The notes below the pieces were generated by a model. That model was not told the origin of the DNA. It saw only the letters and a list, made by a program, of their open reading frames with translations, and searched no databases. Shown here piece by piece: positions 62,640 to 64,000 of a DNA stretch of 64,000 nt. Origin of the DNA: Clostridium grantii DSM 8605 (GTDB lineage Bacteria > Bacillota > Clostridia > Clostridiales > Clostridiaceae); contig NZ_FQXM01000002.1 in NCBI RefSeq assembly GCF_900129965.1, positions 124,001 through 188,000 of the forward strand, read 5' to 3'. A program made the translations under genes and the position numbers. The first letter of the stretch is position 1. Each line of letters opens with the position of its first letter.

Positions 62640-62691
62640 ATTAGTATGTGTACATAAGCTTGGGATTTCAAGCTTATGTACATGTACTAAT
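62640..62691. terminator. Long hairpin after the methylaspartate operon
   Basis: TGTACATAAGCTTG pairs exactly with CAAGCTTATGTACA around GGATTT, and after a two-base mismatch TTAGTA pairs with TACTAA, followed by a T-run. It can serve both the operon and the convergent nudC gene. Confidence 0.85.
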
Positions 62692-62767
62692 TTTAAATTA
62701 ACCTCTTTTATACTATTGTAATTTCTATATTAACATACCGTATTTATTAGATTCATTAAGTGAATAC

Positions 62768-63616
62768 TTAATGGCATTGTGATTCAATAAAGTTATCTAT
62801 TAGTTTTCTTGCGATACTAATTTTTGAAGGAATTAAAGGCAAAGAATCCACTGTAAACCAAGCTGCATTATTTATTTCTACTTCATCTACTTTTATATCC
62901 CCAGAATCGTAGGATGCAGTGAAACCTAACATAAGAGAATCAGGGAAAGACCAAGGTTGACTGGAAAAATATTTTATATCTTTAATTTTTATATTGGTTT
63001 CTTCATAAACTTCTCTTTTAATACATTGCTCCACTGTCTCACCAGGTTCTACAAATCCGGCAATGACACTATAAAGATTTTCAGGGAAATTATTGTTATG
63101 AGCTAGCAATAGCTTGTCTCCTTTAGTCACAGCAACAATTATTGCGGGAGAAATTTTTGGATATGATATTAAACCACATGTATTACAAATTTTAGAACGT
63201 TCATGTTGGCTATTTTCTAATCTACTCCCACAACGACCACAAAAATTATGAGTTTCTTGCCAATTGAGTATTTGATATGCTTTGCCAGCTATAGTAAAAA
63301 AATCTTCCCCGATTGATAAACCTATAGAACGTAGATCTTCAAATTTTAGTTCATCACAAAGAATTGGGTCTTCATTTAATTTAATAGCGTAACAAGGAGT
63401 ATCTTTAAATTTACCAAGATAATACTCCTCATAATTATTTAAAGACAATTTTGCAAATTCAGAAAAACTTGGTATGGTTACTACGGTTTTTTTATAAAAT
63501 ACAAGTATTTTGTTGTTATAAAACACAAAAAAAAGGTCCTTTTCTTTTTTTTCTTGTGAAGGCATTGTTTCTGGAATAAAATTCAAATAATGATTATTAG
63601 TATTCATAAGGGACAC
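62768..63616 (-). CDS. nudC: NAD(H) pyrophosphatase / RNA de-NADding enzyme
   Basis: A 282-residue NudC-type Nudix hydrolase. A four-Cys zinc ribbon (FCGRCGSRL and ICNTCGLISYP) precedes the Nudix box GFVEPGETVEQCIKREVYEETN and the NADH-specific array SQPWSFPDSLM. It hydrolyses NADH to NMNH and AMP and in other bacteria removes NAD caps from RNA. The ATG is preceded by an AGAGGTG ribosome-binding site. It lies 18 bases downstream of the ThrE-type gene on the same strand. Confidence 0.95.
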   Translation of the reverse strand: MSLMNTNNHYLNFIPETMPSQEKKEKDLFFVFYNNKILVFYKKTVVTIPSFSEFAKLSLNNYEEYYLGKFKDTPCYAIKLNEDPILCDELKFEDLRSIGLSIGEDFFTIAGKAYQILNWQETHNFCGRCGSRLENSQHERSKICNTCGLISYPKISPAIIVAVTKGDKLLLAHNNNFPENLYSVIAGFVEPGETVEQCIKREVYEETNIKIKDIKYFSSQPWSFPDSLMLGFTASYDSGDIKVDEVEINNAAWFTVDSLPLIPSKISIARKLIDNFIESQCH

Positions 63617-63634
63617 CTCTCTAAAATATAATTA

Positions 63635-64000
63635 TTATATTCTTTTTTTTCTACCCAATTTTGGGTTTATTAATTTTGTTATTGACGATACTAAAGTAAT
63701 TCCCGAAGCAATAGAACAAGCTATTACAAAAGTTTCCATTCCTAATAAAGAAGCTTTTTCATTATTGCCTTGAATAACTTCATACATAGTGTAATACATT
63801 CCAGACCCAGGAACTAAAGGAATTATTGCTGATATGGCAAACATAGTCACTGGTTGTTTCATTACTCGTGCTATAATTTCAGAATAAACAGAAATAACAA
63901 TAGTTGCAATAAAAATAGATACTATTTTTGAAATATTCATATCATACAGAAGTATATAAACTATCCAACCTAAACCACCACCTATAGAAGCGGCAATTAC
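63635..64000 (-). CDS. ThrE-type threonine/serine exporter family protein (partial)
   Basis: The frame is open to the right edge, so the gene begins outside the window; the ATG at 63940 is internal. The visible 121 residues have GIGGG-like IGGGLGWIVYILLY, then FIATIVISVYSEIIARVMKQPVT and AIIPLVPGSGMYYTMYEVIQGN, the signatures of the small (YjjB/ThrE_2) subunit of threonine/serine exporters. Four or so hydrophobic segments are visible. The partner YjjP-like gene would be expected upstream, to the right. It is probably co-transcribed with nudC. Confidence 0.85.
   Translation of the reverse strand, partial: VIAASIGGGLGWIVYILLYDMNISKIVSIFIATIVISVYSEIIARVMKQPVTMFAISAIIPLVPGSGMYYTMYEVIQGNNEKASLLGMETFVIACSIASGITLVSSITKLINPKLGRKKRI

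Noticed and set aside
1..64000. Mobile elements, prophage or integrated island
   Set aside because: No transposase, integrase, tRNA-flanked junction or long terminal inverted repeat was seen; base composition looks even throughout.

Overview
This window comes from a low-GC, Gram-positive, anaerobic endospore-forming bacterium of the Clostridia/Tissierellia type. I base this on the A+T-rich sequence, purine-rich ribosome-binding sites, frequent TTG and GTG starts, a spore-germination (ger) operon at the left edge, glutamate fermentation through methylaspartate, rubredoxin-like and di-iron-type proteins, and an agrBD peptide-signalling pair. I cannot name a species. I saw no tRNA, rRNA, transposase, integrase or CRISPR array.

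Layout, left to right. 1-2250: the end of a germinant-receptor operon (Ger(x)C, a small membrane protein, GerAB-type permease). 2342-4036: a DEAD-box helicase divergent from a cold-shock protein with a long leader. 4067-9163: a seven-gene folate operon (pabA-pabB-pabC-folP-folB-folK plus an HD-domain protein) with a near-consensus promoter. 9165-23661: housekeeping and cell-wall genes. These include two NlpC/P60 coiled-coil hydrolases, an NSS sodium symporter, a rubredoxin-like protein, agmatine deiminase and N-carbamoylputrescine amidase, a CBS-domain membrane protein, a cysteine desulfurase/ThiI pair, a CmpB-type membrane protein and a secreted glucosaminidase. 23829-25490: RNase J.

25741-41279 is the most unusual region. 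A five-gene plus-strand operon carries two tandem copies of a two-gene cassette. The first gene of each cassette joins a metallo-beta-lactamase (ODP-like) domain, a degenerate GGDEF domain and a receiver domain whose phospho-acceptor Asp is Glu. The second gene joins HEAT-like repeats to a membrane GT2 polysaccharide synthase. The operon ends with a 1119-residue membrane-anchored glycosidase-like protein. Two paralogous secreted TIM-barrel-like proteins and a 36-residue Lys-rich peptide gene follow. I read this as an undescribed exopolysaccharide synthesis, sensing and processing locus in which catalytic signalling domains have become protein-interaction modules.

41552-46926: a tandem-domain PPK2 (polyphosphate:AMP phosphotransferase), then a DUF5317 protein, a small membrane protein, agrB and an agrD too short for routine gene calling (no agrC or agrA nearby), then an intact GGDEF/HD-GYP protein. 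47080-53967: a LacI-type repressor with visible operators ahead of a deoxynucleoside operon (deoC, pdp, three ABC transporter genes, no binding protein). 54018-62691: a GntR-type regulator, then the methylaspartate operon (glmS-glmL-glmE-mal) followed by an AtuA-like protein, a DUF4387 protein and a P-loop protein. 62768-64000: nudC and the partial end of a ThrE-type exporter on the minus strand.

Together the genes suggest an amino-acid and nucleoside fermenter that sporulates, remodels its wall and probably builds a surface polysaccharide under redox or peptide-signal control. All functions rest on motif recognition by eye; no database search was run.
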